This document shows positions 61,331 through 64,000 of a stretch of 64,000 nucleotides of DNA, in pieces. The stretch comes from Aquisalinus luteolus. Its GTDB lineage: Bacteria; Pseudomonadota; Alphaproteobacteria; Caulobacterales; Parvularculaceae. Both the position numbers and the translations under genes were made by a program. Position 1 is the stretch's first letter. Every line of letters starts with the position of its first letter. The notes beneath the pieces were generated by a model. That model saw only the letters and a program-made list of their open reading frames with translations, did no database searches and had not been told where the DNA came from. The stretch spans positions 248,001 to 312,000 of the forward strand of contig NZ_VCJR02000002.1 in assembly GCF_009712425.2 (NCBI RefSeq). The letters run 5' to 3'.

Positions 61331-62179
61331 ATGCGTTCAAGGGCATTCGTCAAAAGACACCGTGAAAGACGGACGCAGGGCGGGTTGATATCAAAGCTCG
61401 CCGGCTTTGCGCCGTTTTCCATCTTCCTGTGGCTGTTATTCGGGCTCTACTGGATCCTGAACATCCTGATGATAGTGATCATGCCATACTGCAATTACGA
61501 CCTGTTCTGAGTCGGTGGTTGGCCATGGGGGACCAGCTATCTGCAGCTGATGCTCTACATCGTCGTGCTGTCAGTGGCCGTCATGGTGCTGTCAGTCCTG
61601 ACCGAGAAGCGGTGGCGCAATGCGGCGCTCGGCCTGTTTTTCCAGTCCTTCATGCTGGTCGGGACAGCGCTTCACGTCGGTGCGCAGTATGGCTGGTATT
61701 ATCCGGACTCTTTCCCGGGGCGGACATTGGCGGGCATCATCGAGGCAACTCAGCCACGATATCTGCACAATGAGCAAGCCGTCTATGTAGAGCGGGCCCT
61801 GCCGCCCGAGGTGGAGCGTTTGCGGGAGGCGGCCTATGAGGCAATCCGAACCGGACCTTATCCAGACCGTGCATATGATATCATCCTGCGGACAGATGGC
61901 ACGTATGAACTGATCCGTATGCCCGCTTACTGGCGCAATGGGAACAAGCAACGGTCGGAAGATTTCGGTTATGAGCTGGCACTGCGCGAATGCGTCGCTG
62001 ATTTCTCGCGCGCGCGCGAAAGGTCGAAGACGCTGTGGCGTGATGATGATACGGTAATGTATGTCGAATATGTCGGCGGGGTGCCCTTCAGTCGCTATTA
62101 TCGGACCCGGGTCTGGGATGCGGAGAGGGTGTTGCGAGAAACATATCCGGAATTTTTCGATGCGCTCGACGCGCAATGA
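61331..62179 (+). pseudogene. Membrane protein gene interrupted by an in-frame TGA
   Basis: From ATG 61331 the frame encodes a basic N-terminus and a transmembrane helix (FAPFSIFLWLLFGLYWILNI), then TGA at 61508-61510. The same frame continues without another stop to 62179: VGGWPWGTSYLQLMLYIVV, two or three more helices and a soluble domain. The second half has no good ribosome site. With the stop read as Trp (TGG), one 282-residue protein results. A nonsense mutation, recoding or a sequencing error are all possible. Confidence 0.6.
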
Positions 62180-62273
62180 AATAACCTGCAAGTCTGGCAG
62201 GCAGAGATTTCCCCATTGATCTGAAGCGATTGCAGGCTAGGCTTCCCGGTGAACGAGGAACACTGGAGAGATC

Positions 62274-64000
62274 ATGCGCCTTCTGAGAAATGCCCTTTTG
62301 CCTGCTGTCCTGGTCGCGTCGCTTGTCGCCTGCGTCGAACCGGCGACAGAGGGGTCATCGACCAGCGAGGCGGGCTATGCCAGCCAGGTCGAGGGGCTGG
62401 AGACTGTCGATGGCTTTTTCGAGGTTCATGAAGGCGATGGCAAGGTGCTGGTGACACTGCCGGCGCCGGACGAGGGCGGCACACTGATCCGGTTCATCCA
62501 TGCCATGCGGCTGACCTCCGGGCTGGGGTCCAACCCGATCGGGCTCGATCGCGGCTGGGGGAATTCCGGCCAGATTGTGCGCCTGCGCCAGGTCGGTGAC
62601 CGGGTGGTGGCGGAGGTCGAGAACCATCGCTATCGCGCCACGGCGAATAATCCATTGGAGCAAGAGGCAGTGGCGCAGTCCTTCGCGACATCCTTCATCT
62701 GGTCCGGGCCGGTGAATGCGGTGGCGGATGATGGCCGGGTGCTGGTCGATCTCACCGGGCTGCTGACCATGGACATCCTCGGCCTCGCCGATGCCCTGGC
62801 GGAAGAGGGGTCCAGCTTTTCGTTATCGTCCGACCTGTCGATGATCGAGCCCGGCAGCGTGCTGGCCTTCCCGGACAATGTCGAGGTCGACACGCTGATG
62901 ACGTTCACGTCGGGTAATCCGGGGGCGGAGGTTCAGGCAACGGCGCCCTATCCCGGGGCCGTGACGCTGGGCGTGCACCATTCCTTCGTGCGCCTGCCGG
63001 ATGATGGCTATGTGCCGCGTAAGGCCGACCCGCGCACAGGCACGTTCACCCTCGGCTTTTACGATTACTCCGCACCGCTGAACGAGGAAATCATCACGAC
63101 CTGGGCCATGCGCCACCGGCTGCAGCGCGTCGATCCGGCCGATCCCGACAGTGCTTTCGTAGAGCCAATCGTCTTTTACATCGATCCCGGCGCGCCGGAA
63201 CAGATCCGCGATGCGCTGGTCGAGGGCGCGAGCTGGTGGGCCGATGCCTTCGATGCGGCGGGGCTGGAAGGGGCCTATCGGGTCGAGCTGTTGCCCGAAG
63301 ACGCGCACCCGCTCGATGTACGCTACAATGTCGTGCAATGGGTGCACCGCCAGACGCGGGGCTGGTCCTACGGCGGGGGGATCATCGATCCGCGTACGGG
63401 GGAGTTCGTCAAGGGCCATGTCATCCTCGGCTCCCAGCGTGTACGTCAGGACCGGATGATTTTCGAGGGGCTGGCCGGTGCGGGCAAGAGCGGTAGCGGC
63501 GATGCCGATGATCCGGTGGAAATGTCGCTTGCCCGCATTCGCCAGTTGTCCGCCCACGAGGTCGCCCATGCGCTCGGCTTCGGGCACAATTTTGCTGCGT
63601 CTGTAAACGACCGGGCGTCTGTCACAGACTATCCCGCGCCATGGGTGGTTGCCCGGCGCAATGGCACGCTCGATTTCTCGCAAGTCTATGACAGCGGCAT
63701 AGGGGAGTGGGACAAGGTGACGGTAGAATGGCTCTATGGCGAATTCGATCCGGAAACGGAGGAAGAAGAGCTGAACGCCATCATCGCGGATGCCCGTGAC
63801 AGGGGCTTGCTTTATATTGCCGACCAGCATGGCCGCTCCGCCGGGACGATGCATCCGCTCGCGGCGGTCTGGGACAATGGCGCCGATCCGGTGATGGAAC
63901 TGGAGAATGTCATGGCCGTTCGGCGTATCGCGATTGCCGGCTTCGATGCTGATGCGCTGGCCGCTGGCCGCCCGCAATCGGCCCTCGCCGACGTGTTCAC
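62274..64000 (+). CDS. Zinc-dependent metalloprotease, lipoprotein (DUF5117/DUF4953 type), partial
   Basis: Open to the window edge, 575 codons visible. Lipoprotein signal (lipobox VAC, cysteine about residue 21), then DUF5117-like beta-rich domain (ETVDGFFEVHEGDGKVLVTL, VRLRQVGDRVVAEVENHRYR). After SFVRLPDDGYVPRKADPRTG comes the gluzincin/metzincin-like motif HEVAHALGFGHNF (HExxHxxGxxHN). Family members are large secreted proteases of about 800 residues. Upstream CTGGAGAG is the ribosome site. C-terminus lies outside. Confidence 0.9.
   Translation, partial: MRLLRNALLPAVLVASLVACVEPATEGSSTSEAGYASQVEGLETVDGFFEVHEGDGKVLVTLPAPDEGGTLIRFIHAMRLTSGLGSNPIGLDRGWGNSGQIVRLRQVGDRVVAEVENHRYRATANNPLEQEAVAQSFATSFIWSGPVNAVADDGRVLVDLTGLLTMDILGLADALAEEGSSFSLSSDLSMIEPGSVLAFPDNVEVDTLMTFTSGNPGAEVQATAPYPGAVTLGVHHSFVRLPDDGYVPRKADPRTGTFTLGFYDYSAPLNEEIITTWAMRHRLQRVDPADPDSAFVEPIVFYIDPGAPEQIRDALVEGASWWADAFDAAGLEGAYRVELLPEDAHPLDVRYNVVQWVHRQTRGWSYGGGIIDPRTGEFVKGHVILGSQRVRQDRMIFEGLAGAGKSGSGDADDPVEMSLARIRQLSAHEVAHALGFGHNFAASVNDRASVTDYPAPWVVARRNGTLDFSQVYDSGIGEWDKVTVEWLYGEFDPETEEEELNAIIADARDRGLLYIADQHGRSAGTMHPLAAVWDNGADPVMELENVMAVRRIAIAGFDADALAAGRPQSALADVF

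Noticed and set aside
61508-61510. Selenocysteine codon
   Set aside because: No SECIS-like hairpin is apparent directly after the TGA, and the aromatic context fits a lost tryptophan better; nothing supports selenoprotein function.

Overview
The window looks like chromosomal DNA from a GC-rich alphaproteobacterium, probably a marine, aerobic relative of the Hyphomonadaceae or Parvularculaceae. The pointers are a PhyR/NepR general stress response (GSR) locus with an HWE-type histidine kinase, a LOV-domain histidine kinase, an alphaproteobacterial Mic60 (mitofilin) gene between hemD and hemY, an sdhCDAB operon, and many outer-membrane and lipoprotein genes. I found no rRNA, tRNA, CRISPR array, integrase or transposase. 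Taxonomy below class level is inference.

Layout. 1-6 kb, minus strand: LOV kinase (partial), ketopantoate-reductase-like enzyme, rlmN, aldo/keto reductase, a tandem pair of tiny lipoprotein genes (one frameshifted), an XRE-DUF2975 pair and a 43-residue membrane protein. 6-7.8 kb: rdgB-hemW. 7.9-12.4 kb: five paralogous single-pass membrane proteins in one plus-strand run, the last four genes joined by 1-4 base overlaps, with an exported NTF2-like protein inserted. 12.4-17.5 kb: envelope and housekeeping block lpoA-like / rsmI-yraN-BON lipoprotein-gshB. 17.5-21.8 kb: zinc-ribbon protein, exported AHL-lactonase-like hydrolase, YjhX, DUF817, exported alpha/beta hydrolase.

21.8-26.8 kb is the GSR cluster: HWE kinase, RHH-like protein, NepR (a 53-codon gene), a short EcfG-like sigma protein, a Crp/Fnr regulator and PhyR, with a GGAAC-N17-GTT promoter facing a divergent gene. 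A similar promoter precedes sodC at 58.4 kb. 26.8-36.6 kb: YciI, gpsA, tsaD, then hemC-hemD-mic60-hemY, an SDR enzyme and an outer-membrane barrel. 36.6-44.2 kb: zapE, threonine-dehydratase-like enzyme, the arsenic operon arsR-arsC-aqpS-arsH without a pump gene, a hydroxyacid dehydrogenase and an NhaC-type antiporter.

44.2-53.2 kb: a structured intergenic element, sdhCDAB, a YbjN-like exported protein, a run of small membrane proteins with an XRE regulator and a CPBP protease, and a YpfJ-type zinc protease. 53.2-64 kb: glycosyltransferase-like protein, 2OG-Fe(II) oxygenase, a second copy of the structured element plus other palindromes, prfC, amidohydrolase, sodC, an M3 peptidase, a membrane gene broken by an in-frame TGA, and a large lipoprotein metalloprotease that runs off the end.

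The least explained items are the five-paralogue membrane array and the two-copy intergenic element, whose predicted three-way-junction fold is kept by compensatory base changes.
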